5,679 nt of DNA from positions 1 to 5,679 of the forward strand of contig JAUWCW010000149.1 in NCBI GenBank assembly GCA_030609125.1, given 5' to 3'. Shown here one piece after another: positions 1 to 5,493 of the stretch. A program made the translations under genes and the position numbers. Each line of letters begins with the position of its first letter. Within the stretch, counting starts at the first letter, position 1. This DNA is from JAUWCW01 sp030609125 [NCBI: Candidatus Rokuibacteriota bacterium]. GTDB lineage: Bacteria > JAUVQV01. The notes under the pieces are model-generated. The model was not told the DNA's origin. It was given only the letters and a program-made list of their open reading frames with translations, and searched no databases.

Positions 1-34
1 CCTCCGCGGTCTCCTGAAGGCTCACGCTCCCTTT

Positions 35-76
35 CAGCCGGCGTCAGTCGTCGCGGCCGGCGCACGGCTGTTTTTG
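35..76 (+). terminator. Probable rho-independent terminator of an upstream gene
   Basis: The arms CAGCCGGCG (35-43) and CGC-A-CGGCTG (61-70) pair as a 9-bp GC-rich stem with one bulged A at 64. The run TTTTTGTTT follows at once. An alternative pairing uses the two GCCGGC copies at 37-42 and 56-61. This is the classical layout of an intrinsic terminator for transcription entering from the left. One reading frame ends at a TGA at 15-17, which could be the end of that upstream gene, but too little is visible to call it. The terminator would insulate the control region that follows. Confidence 0.7.
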
Positions 77-92
77 TTTCATCGAAGCCTGT

Positions 93-113
93 GCAATTTG
101 GCGCAAGAATTGC
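93..113. repeat. Inverted repeat GCAATT-N9-AATTGC
   Basis: Perfect 6-bp arms at 93-98 and 108-113 flank a 9-nt spacer. The spacer edge contains a second small palindrome, TTGGCGCAA (98-106), that is not centred on the first. The stem is AT-rich and followed only by TTTTCAC, so it is a weak terminator candidate. A protein-binding site is equally possible. It lies about 60 bp upstream of the GTTAC repeat cluster. No function can be assigned from the sequence. Confidence 0.3.
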
Positions 114-171
114 TTTTCACTATGGTAACGGTGCGTGGGGAAAGAAGAAAAGAACAGAAGGCGGCGGACGG

Positions 172-211
172 GTTACTAATTGTTACAGGGCTGAACGTTA
201 CAATATGTTAC
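172..211 (+). promoter_or_regulatory. Four GTTAC direct repeats in two paired sites (candidate activator box)
   Basis: GTTAC occurs at 172-176, 182-186, 197-201 and 207-211. The spacing is 10, 15 and 10 bp, giving two 15-mers that both fit GTTACWAWWTGTTAC, repeated with a 25-bp period. Direct repeats one helical turn apart are the usual binding pattern of OmpR/PhoB-family response regulators, and GTTAC resembles known OmpR half-sites. The last repeat ends 3 bp before the -35 hexamer at 215-220, where an activator touching RNA polymerase would sit. That a two-component regulator controls the downstream genes is inference; no regulator gene is in the window. Confidence 0.6.
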
Positions 212-214
212 CCC

Positions 215-244
215 TTGACGCCATCACTCGGAGTGTGGTATATA
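215..244 (+). promoter_or_regulatory. Predicted sigma-70 promoter for the ATP-citrate-lyase-like genes
   Basis: TTGACG (215-220) matches the -35 consensus in five of six bases. An 18-bp spacer leads to TATATA (239-244). TGG directly before it (236-238) gives an extended -10 (TGn). Predicted transcription start is near 251, leaving a leader of about 108 nt before the ATG at 359. The GTTAC repeats abut the -35 on the upstream side, and a CRP-type palindrome lies just downstream of the predicted start. An overlapping alternative -10, TATAAC (241-246), would need a 20-bp spacer and is less likely. Confidence 0.6.
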
Positions 245-256
245 ACAAAATTCACC

Positions 257-274
257 CTGTGAAAAGCGTCACAG
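257..274. promoter_or_regulatory. CRP-type palindrome CTGTGA-N6-TCACAG
   Basis: The core TGTGA (258-262), N6 (263-268), TCACA (269-273) is an exact match to the CRP-family consensus and extends to 6-bp arms on each side. It overlaps a second small palindrome, TTCAC-CCT-GTGAA (251-263). Relative to the promoter at 215-244 it covers about +7 to +24, a position that normally represses. If the real start were near 307, with the weak -10-like CTGAAT at 295-300, the palindrome would be centred near -41.5 and would activate. The sequence alone does not decide between these. Confidence 0.55.
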
Positions 275-343
275 CTTCCATCGGGGAGATCACTCTGAAT
301 CGTCAGCGGCCGGTCAACGGCGACGGCGCAACAACAGTGAGGT

Positions 344-350
344 AGGGGGA
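344..350 (+). promoter_or_regulatory. Ribosome binding site of the small-subunit gene
   Basis: The purine-rich AGGGGGA lies 8 nt before the ATG at 359. An in-frame TGA at 338-340 excludes any earlier start, so this site and the ATG at 359 fix the N-terminus. Confidence 0.75.
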
Positions 351-358
351 AAAGAACA

Positions 359-1630
359 ATGCAGATTACCGGTTTGTGGTGGGGGAGCAAACTCCTGGAC
401 ATCGTCGAGTTTCCTCACTCCAGGGTCCTGGGTCCTGACGCGAGCGTGGACGAGATCAAGGAACTGATCAACGAGTGCGGCGAGGTTTTCATCAAGCCGA
501 TCTTCAGGGGGGGAGTGGGGAAGAAGGGCAAGGCGGGTCTGATGGGCAGGGCGAAGAACGTCACCGATGCCCTGAAGGAGAAGGAGCGGCTCTTCTTCGT
601 GGAGCACACCCACGGAAACACCCACGCCAAGGCGAACGGTGTGACCTTCGAGGGAGCGGTGCAGGCCATCGACGAGGTCTATTTCGCCATCAGCGACAGC
701 ACCAGGTACCGCGCGCCGACGATCACCATAAGCCCCTTCGGCGGCGTGGACATCGAGGAGCTGGGCAGCGACAAGATCGCCGAACGGCCTTTCGATCCGC
801 TCACCGGGCTCAAGTCCTTCCACATCGCCAACGCCCTGCAGCAGGTGAAGGCGCCGACGGAGATCATCAGCCCCCTGGTGCAGCAGCTCCCCAAACTCTG
901 GGATCTTTTCAGCAACTACGGTTTCACCACCCTGGAGCTCAACCCCATCCGGATGGGACTGAACAAGAAGGGGCGCATCGTGCCGGTGGCATGCGACTTC
1001 AAGGCCGCCTTCGACCAGGACGACCCCGCCTGGAAGCGCCTCGGGCTTCCGGAGCACCTCTTCTCGGCGGACATTTCGGAATTCGAGCAGGAGGTCAACC
1101 GGCTTCGGACCTACCAGGGGCAGAGCGACGTCTTCATCATCAACGATGAGGGGACGATCACGGCCCCGACCTTCGGCGGCGGGGCCAACGCCATGGTCAC
1201 CGAGCTTCTCGGCGACACCGCCACGATCTCGTCCGACTTCGGCGGCAACCCCCCCTACGGGAAGATGAACAGCATCTCCGACATCATGTTCAGGCACTGG
1301 ATGGACCAGACGAACGTCCTCTTCATCATAGGGGGCAAGGCGAACAACACGGATATCTACCAGACCTTCCGGGGCATTGCGGATTCTCTGCGGTCCTATA
1401 TCCAGAACCACGGTCCCAAGCCGCTCTTCGTGGTGATCGGCCGCGGCGGCCCGAACCTCATCAAGGGGATGACGTACATGCGGGACACCCTCGATTCCCT
1501 GGGGCTGCCCTATCGGATATTCGGCCACGACAGCGCCATGTCGGAGGTCATCAACTACGCCATGGCCGTCAACGACTGGATGATCAAGGAAGGCAAGGAG
1601 CAGATCGCCAGAAAGCAGGGCGGAAAATGA
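359..1630 (+). CDS. ATP-citrate-lyase-like small subunit (ATP-grasp and citrate-binding domains)
   Basis: This 423-residue protein matches the N-terminal part of animal ATP-citrate lyase and the bacterial small subunit (AclB type, about 400 residues). Residues 1-240 form the ATP-grasp part. Visible landmarks are FIKP (K46) with a glycine/lysine-rich loop at 51-64, LELNP (E193, N195) and D213, the last two at the usual Mg-nucleotide positions of succinyl-CoA synthetase beta subunits. Residues 255-415 form the citrate-binding/ligase domain. Here TFGGGAN (271-277), IIGGKANNT (323-331), Y347 and GRGGPN (361-366) line up with the human citrate-binding loop: N329, T331 and R362 match the residues usually cited as Asn346, Thr348 and Arg379. 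Citrate or a close analogue is therefore the likely substrate. It should act with the product of the next gene, 48 bp downstream, in the small-then-large order also seen in Chlorobium acl operons. No signal peptide or membrane segment is seen; cytosolic. It is intact, and the family call is firm. The exact substrate is inferred. Confidence 0.93.
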   Translation: MQITGLWWGSKLLDIVEFPHSRVLGPDASVDEIKELINECGEVFIKPIFRGGVGKKGKAGLMGRAKNVTDALKEKERLFFVEHTHGNTHAKANGVTFEGAVQAIDEVYFAISDSTRYRAPTITISPFGGVDIEELGSDKIAERPFDPLTGLKSFHIANALQQVKAPTEIISPLVQQLPKLWDLFSNYGFTTLELNPIRMGLNKKGRIVPVACDFKAAFDQDDPAWKRLGLPEHLFSADISEFEQEVNRLRTYQGQSDVFIINDEGTITAPTFGGGANAMVTELLGDTATISSDFGGNPPYGKMNSISDIMFRHWMDQTNVLFIIGGKANNTDIYQTFRGIADSLRSYIQNHGPKPLFVVIGRGGPNLIKGMTYMRDTLDSLGLPYRIFGHDSAMSEVINYAMAVNDWMIKEGKEQIARKQGGK

Positions 1631-1664
1631 GCGGGGCGGACGCGAGGATCATGAACATGACCAT

Positions 1665-1669
1665 GGAGG
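1665..1669 (+). promoter_or_regulatory. Shine-Dalgarno that decides the large-subunit start
   Basis: GGAGG directly abuts an ATG at 1670, which is too close for initiation there. It is 9 nt from the in-frame ATG at 1679, which is ideal. An in-frame TGA at 1658-1660 excludes earlier starts. The start at 1679 is therefore preferred over 1670; the difference is three residues. Confidence 0.75.
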
Positions 1670-1678
1670 ATGCGGGAG

Positions 1679-4402
1679 ATGCATAAGCAGGGTGTCGGGG
1701 AGTTTCCCTATTATGTCGGTATCAATTCCCTGAAGGAGATAGCCACCAGGAAGGACAGGGTGTGCGTGTTGAACATTCTCGGCGGCGAGAGCTCGAAGGT
1801 CACGCCCACGAGCCACGAGTACTCGGGGGGGAACGTCGTCTTCGGCACCGGGCCGGGAAAGGCGGGACAGTCCCTGGAGACGCAGCTGGGACCCATCCCG
1901 GTCTACAACAGCGTCCGTGACGGCATCCGTGCCGGCCACCGCTTCAACACCGGCGTGGTCTACCTTCCCCCGGCGGGCGTTCGCGACGGGGTTCTGGAGC
2001 TGATCCGCGCCAACAAGGATCTGAAGAAAGTCATCATCGTCACGGAGAAGGTCTCCCTCAGCGACGCCCGGATCATCAGGGCCGTTGCCCAGGTGAACGG
2101 GGTCGACATCTTCGGGGCCAACTGTCTCGGCGTGGCCGACGCGTGGAACAAGGTCCGCCTCGGCGGCGCGCTGGGAGGAAGCAAACCCGACGAGTCGCTC
2201 GTGAAGGGGTCCATCGCCATCTTTTCCAACTCGGGCAACTTCACCACCACCATCGCCGTCTACCTGCTGACCAGGGGCTGGGGGACCACGACCTCCGTCT
2301 CGAGCGGGAAGGACGTCTACATCCACTACGGGCCCAAGGAGTTCTGCTACGCCCTCGACAACGACGCCCGTTCCAAGGGGGCGGTGATGTACGTCGAGCC
2401 CGGCGGATACTACGAGTACGAGCTGGAGTGCCAGAAGCCGGTCGTCGCCTGCATCGTGGGGCGGTGGAAGTCGAAGATTTCCCGCGCCTGCGGTCACGCC
2501 GGCTCCCTGGCCGGCTCGGGAGACGACGCCAGGGCCAAGGAGCGCTGGTTCATGGACTACTTCGGGGTGGACGATATCTTCACCCCGGACAATCCCGTCT
2601 ACTCCAAGAAGGGGGCGGTGGTGACCAACATCGCTCACATCCCCGAGGCCCTCTCGGCCGTGATGGAGAACAACTGCACCGAGCCCGATTTCGAGCCCCG
2701 CGGAAATCTCTCCCTCAAGTGCTGGTTTGCCAACAACAGCGGCGTCAAGCTCCCGCCCGCGCTGGACATCAAGACCGTGGAGGCCGTGGCGCCCTACAAC
2801 GAGCAGATTGCCCTGTCGCTGCGGCAGGTGGGCGCCCAGTTCCCCCGGGAGAACCTGAAGGACGCCTCCGGCGCCTCCATGATGGATCCCAAGAGCCAGG
2901 TCACCAGGGTGCACAACATTTCTGTCCTCGAGGCGAGCCGGCACACCCTGGAGGAGAACCTGGTCATGTCCCTCGTGCGGGGCTACCCGACCGAGAAGGG
3001 AAAAGTGCTGGCCAACATAGCCCTGAACGCCGCCGTCAACATGCGCGGCGAGCCCGCCCTGGCCGCCTCGGACGCGGCGCGCGAAAACGGCAACTCCCCC
3101 AACACGGTGCTGGCCGCCGCGGCGGCGGTGACGGGACGGAAGAAGGCGGCCGGAGCCATGGAGGCGGCGGAGCTCCTGGTGGAAACCTTTCAGCACGAGC
3201 TCGGGGACGACCCCTTCAACGGCGCCGATCTGAAGGCGGCGCTGAAAAAGGTTTCGGCCGGCTCCCGGAAGAATGTGCTCCTCTCGGCCAAGGCGGACAA
3301 GAGGGCGGCGGCGGCGCTGAAGGCCATCGCCGCCGGGAAAGCCGACTCGGTCTTCACGCTCTTTGTGCGTGAGCTGGCGAAGAAGGCGAAAAAGCACGTC
3401 TCCTTCGACGCCGTCATCGCCGCCATCTGGACGACCCTCGGGTGGGAGTCCCTGAAGAGAAAGAAGATCTCGAAGGTCACCATAGGCCGGCTTCCGTGGC
3501 ACTCGCTCATGTTCAGCACCCTCGTCGGGTGCAGCGTCGGCGCCGACAGGCATGAGGACGGCTCCTTCTGCGGCGTCGCCGACGATGAGCTCACTGCCGG
3601 CTGGTCCTTCACCGAGACGGCCTTCCTGACCCTTCTCGGGAGGAAGCCGACGCAGAGCGAGCTCTTCGAGTTCACCATGATGCTGGGGCTGATCGTCTCC
3701 AACGGCCCGGGGACGATCTCGGCCCAGGGGGCGAAGGGCGCGGTGAGCGCCGATGGTCCCATGCGGCCCGAGAGGGTGCAGGTCAACAAGGGGTACGTGG
3801 GCTTTCTCACGCACACCGGCTTCGCTCACGGCGGAAACGGGTTCGAGGCTATTTCGTTTCTCCTCGACCGCTTCCGCGACCAGAAGCTGAAAGACCCGGG
3901 CGAGAAGAAGCACCGGATAAGCATCGCCCGCATTGCCAAGGAGTACGCCGAGGAGTACCTCGTGTACAAAACGAAGGAGAAGGCGGCGGGAAACCTGGAG
4001 TACGCCAAGATCCCCTGCATCAACCACCCCGTATTCAAGGGTCTCGACGTGAACATCGACCCGCGGGAGGACTTCGTGAAGGGCCTTTTCGAGGAGAAGA
4101 AGATTTACAACATCTTCCTCGAGTTCTACCACGAGCTGGTGGAGAAGCTCTTCGAGGTCGGCGTCAGCCGCAACATCTACTGCGTCAACATCGACGCCGT
4201 CATCGCCGTCATACTCCTGAAGATGCTCTGGAAGCCCCTGCACAGCGGCAAGCTCGCCGACGACGAAGCCGAGACGGCGGCCTTCACGAGCTTTCTCTTC
4301 GGCAGGATGATAGGCTCGGCGGCGGAGATCGACGACCACACCAACCGCGGCCGGGACATGGACACGAGGACGGCGGCGAGCAAATGCCGCTTCGTGAGCT
4401 GA
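1679..4402 (+). CDS. ATP-citrate-lyase-like large subunit: CoA-ligase half plus two citrate-synthase-like domains
   Basis: This 907-residue protein (910 if started at 1670) has two halves. Residues 10-335 resemble the CoA-binding and ligase domains of succinyl-CoA synthetase alpha and ATP-citrate lyase: FGTGPG (55-60), GANCLG (146-151), SNSGN (183-187), an acidic VEPGG (239-243, E240) and the phosphohistidine motif GHAGS with H273. Residues 611-900 form a citrate-synthase-like domain with H717 (AHGGN), H783 (INHP), R796 (DPR), D839 (NIDA), R876 (FGR) and R897, matching pig citrate synthase H274, H320, R329, D375, R401 and R421. Q683 replaces the His of ATP-citrate lyase (human H900). Residues about 390-606 look like a second, degenerate copy of the same fold. 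With the upstream subunit it should activate citrate through phosphate and CoA and then cleave citryl-CoA, or run the reverse. It is about 300 residues longer than the Chlorobium-type large subunit. It ends 18 bp from the convergent transposase stop, with no clear terminator between. Family firm; physiological direction and substrate inferred. Confidence 0.93.
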   Translation: MHKQGVGEFPYYVGINSLKEIATRKDRVCVLNILGGESSKVTPTSHEYSGGNVVFGTGPGKAGQSLETQLGPIPVYNSVRDGIRAGHRFNTGVVYLPPAGVRDGVLELIRANKDLKKVIIVTEKVSLSDARIIRAVAQVNGVDIFGANCLGVADAWNKVRLGGALGGSKPDESLVKGSIAIFSNSGNFTTTIAVYLLTRGWGTTTSVSSGKDVYIHYGPKEFCYALDNDARSKGAVMYVEPGGYYEYELECQKPVVACIVGRWKSKISRACGHAGSLAGSGDDARAKERWFMDYFGVDDIFTPDNPVYSKKGAVVTNIAHIPEALSAVMENNCTEPDFEPRGNLSLKCWFANNSGVKLPPALDIKTVEAVAPYNEQIALSLRQVGAQFPRENLKDASGASMMDPKSQVTRVHNISVLEASRHTLEENLVMSLVRGYPTEKGKVLANIALNAAVNMRGEPALAASDAARENGNSPNTVLAAAAAVTGRKKAAGAMEAAELLVETFQHELGDDPFNGADLKAALKKVSAGSRKNVLLSAKADKRAAAALKAIAAGKADSVFTLFVRELAKKAKKHVSFDAVIAAIWTTLGWESLKRKKISKVTIGRLPWHSLMFSTLVGCSVGADRHEDGSFCGVADDELTAGWSFTETAFLTLLGRKPTQSELFEFTMMLGLIVSNGPGTISAQGAKGAVSADGPMRPERVQVNKGYVGFLTHTGFAHGGNGFEAISFLLDRFRDQKLKDPGEKKHRISIARIAKEYAEEYLVYKTKEKAAGNLEYAKIPCINHPVFKGLDVNIDPREDFVKGLFEEKKIYNIFLEFYHELVEKLFEVGVSRNIYCVNIDAVIAVILLKMLWKPLHSGKLADDEAETAAFTSFLFGRMIGSAAEIDDHTNRGRDMDTRTAASKCRFVS

Positions 4403-4424
4403 CGGGGTCAGCTGACGGGGTCAG
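4399..4424. repeat. Tandem repeat of the 13-bp palindrome CTGACGGGGTCAG
   Basis: Two exact, directly abutting copies lie at 4399-4411 and 4412-4424. Each can fold as a hairpin, CTGAC-GGG-GTCAG, with a 5-bp stem and 3-nt loop. The first copy contains the TGA stop of the large-subunit gene (4400-4402). The second contains the stop of the minus-strand transposase (4421-4423). The sequence continues as GCACTGAAACGTGAAA. Short hairpins at the edge of a Y1/HUH transposase gene are the kind of end signal these enzymes recognise, so this is probably the right-hand (gene 3') end of the element. There is no T-run, so terminator function is doubtful. Confidence 0.75.
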
Positions 4425-5407
4425 GCACTGAAACGTGAAATAACGGCGGCCGCTTCCCGCTCCCATTGGGAGCGGAAGGCGTCGTCGCTTTCCAGTTCCT
4501 GCCCTGTTCGGCGGTAGAGGTGTGAGACGGCCGACGGGTCGGTGTGTCCGGTAACCTCGATGATCTCTCGGTTTTCCGAAGGTGTGTGTTGCCTCGCGAG
4601 CCAGACGAACATCTCTCTCGCTCTCTTGGTGTCGGGAGAACTGTCCGGGCACCCCTTCTTGATTGTCCGCACCCCGTAGTACTCACAGACGCCCTCTTTG
4701 AGGGTGTCGATGGGGATCGGCCGGAGGTAGAGACGCCGATAGGACACATTGTTGAATCGGCGGTTTCGCTCGATGCTTCCGAGACCCTTCTGAATGAAGT
4801 TTTCGTCTCCCGCGACTGCCCTGGCAACGGCCTCGTCGATAGGGTACTCATCGGGATTATCCATTCCCTCTTCGATGAAGGCGCGGTACCGGGCCGATGC
4901 TTCCGCGCGCTTCGATCCGTACCGTCTGAGAATCCAATCCGTATTGAGCCATGAGGGGGCATCCTTCATGCCGAGGTAGCTGGCGTAACTGCTCCAGGGA
5001 AACTCTTCCGCCTTTTCGACTATCCCTGCATGGTAAGGATTGAGGTGAATATAGCGGCTCAGTCCTGCGAGGTAATGTTCCGTCTTGACACAGAGTGACT
5101 TGAATCGTCCGGAGAAGACGTGGCCGATCAATCCTCTCTTCCGCCTCATGTGTCCGGCAAATACCGAGCCGGTGTAGTGCATAATCCTCGAGAGATTCCT
5201 TCCCGGGTCGGAGAGGAGGAGATGGTAGTGGTTGTCCATGATGCAGTAAGCAAAGAGCTCGATGCCGTAGCGCTCGATCCCCGTGGAGAAGATGTCGAGG
5301 AAATGTCTCTTGTCGTCCTCGCGTTCGAATATGAAGGCTCCCTTGCCTCCTCTCGACAGGACGTGGTGTGCCGCGCCTTCAACATGAATGCGCAAGGGTC
5401 GCGCCAT
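4421..5407 (-). CDS. REP-associated-type Y1/HUH transposase with DnaA-like C-terminal domain
   Basis: This is a 328-residue single-strand DNA transposase of the IS200-like/REP-associated (RAYT) group. The N-terminal Y1 domain spans about 1-150. It has the metal-binding HUH motif in MDNHYHLLL (H60, H62) and the region GHVFSGRFKS (95-104). The conserved RYIHLNPYHAGIV follows at 118-130, whose Y119 aligns with the catalytic Tyr of the E. coli REP transposase. WSSYASYLG (138-146) is also typical. Residues about 233-300 resemble the DNA-binding C-terminal domain of DnaA, with a helix-turn-helix ending GHTDPSAVSH (287-296). The start is supported by a perfect Shine-Dalgarno 9 nt upstream. It makes a nick at short hairpins and joins ends as single strands. 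The gene appears intact, with no frameshift. It is convergent with the large-subunit gene, and its third codon positions look less GC-biased than in that gene, suggesting a later arrival. Many such genes are domesticated and not mobile. Confidence 0.95.
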   Translation of the reverse strand: MARPLRIHVEGAAHHVLSRGGKGAFIFEREDDKRHFLDIFSTGIERYGIELFAYCIMDNHYHLLLSDPGRNLSRIMHYTGSVFAGHMRRKRGLIGHVFSGRFKSLCVKTEHYLAGLSRYIHLNPYHAGIVEKAEEFPWSSYASYLGMKDAPSWLNTDWILRRYGSKRAEASARYRAFIEEGMDNPDEYPIDEAVARAVAGDENFIQKGLGSIERNRRFNNVSYRRLYLRPIPIDTLKEGVCEYYGVRTIKKGCPDSSPDTKRAREMFVWLARQHTPSENREIIEVTGHTDPSAVSHLYRRTGQELESDDAFRSQWEREAAAVISRFSA

Positions 5408-5411
5408 GGAT

Positions 5412-5421
5412 GATCACCTCC
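5412..5421 (-). promoter_or_regulatory. Perfect Shine-Dalgarno of the transposase gene
   Basis: On the minus strand GGAGGTGATC is complementary to the 3' end of 16S rRNA over ten bases, and its GGAGG core sits 9 nt before the ATG. This is stronger than the sites in front of the two metabolic genes. It fixes the transposase start at 5407. No convincing -35/-10 pair is seen upstream of it on the minus strand. Confidence 0.8.
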
Positions 5422-5444
5422 GTTTGTGGTTTTCCCGCACTTTT

Positions 5445-5493
5445 TGCCTCCGTCTGCAGGAGATGATCGCAAACGGTGTGCCAAAGGGAGGCA
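5445..5493. repeat. Inverted repeat TGCCTCC / GGAGGCA
   Basis: Seven-base perfect arms lie at 5445-5451 and 5487-5493 with a 35-nt spacer, in the leader of the transposase gene. On neither strand does a T-run follow the second arm, so it is not a terminator. It could fold in the transposase mRNA leader or be chance; no function is assigned. Confidence 0.3.

Noticed and set aside
1-17. C-terminal end of an upstream gene (TGA at 15-17)
   Set aside because: Only four codons are visible, so the frame cannot be confirmed, although the terminator at 35-76 makes an upstream gene likely.
74-262. Small open frame in the control region (62 codons)
   Set aside because: It runs across the GTTAC repeats and the promoter, has no Shine-Dalgarno, and its composition is not protein-like.
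314-1528. Long minus-strand open frame over the small-subunit gene
   Set aside because: It mirrors a GC-rich real gene, has a low-complexity composition rich in V, L, G, R and H, and no recognisable domain. The plus-strand protein has clear family motifs.
1651-1686. Eleven-codon frame overlapping the start of the large-subunit gene, a possible coupling leader
   Set aside because: The upstream GAGG is only 3 nt from its ATG, and the GGAGG at 1665 is better explained as the site for the ATG at 1679.
2143-3372. A 409-codon plus-strand frame inside the large-subunit gene
   Set aside because: It is very rich in R, G, H and Q, typical of an out-of-frame reading of GC-rich coding DNA; no ribosome site or motif.
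1649-4339. An 896-codon minus-strand open frame opposite the large-subunit gene
   Set aside because: Its length follows from strong GC bias at third positions of the plus-strand gene. The translation has no recognisable domain, while the plus strand encodes conserved catalytic motifs throughout.
4333-4402. Large-subunit C-terminus altered by the neighbouring transposase insertion
   Set aside because: R876 and R897 match the C-terminal active-site arginines of citrate synthase in order and spacing, so the tail looks native up to the last few residues.
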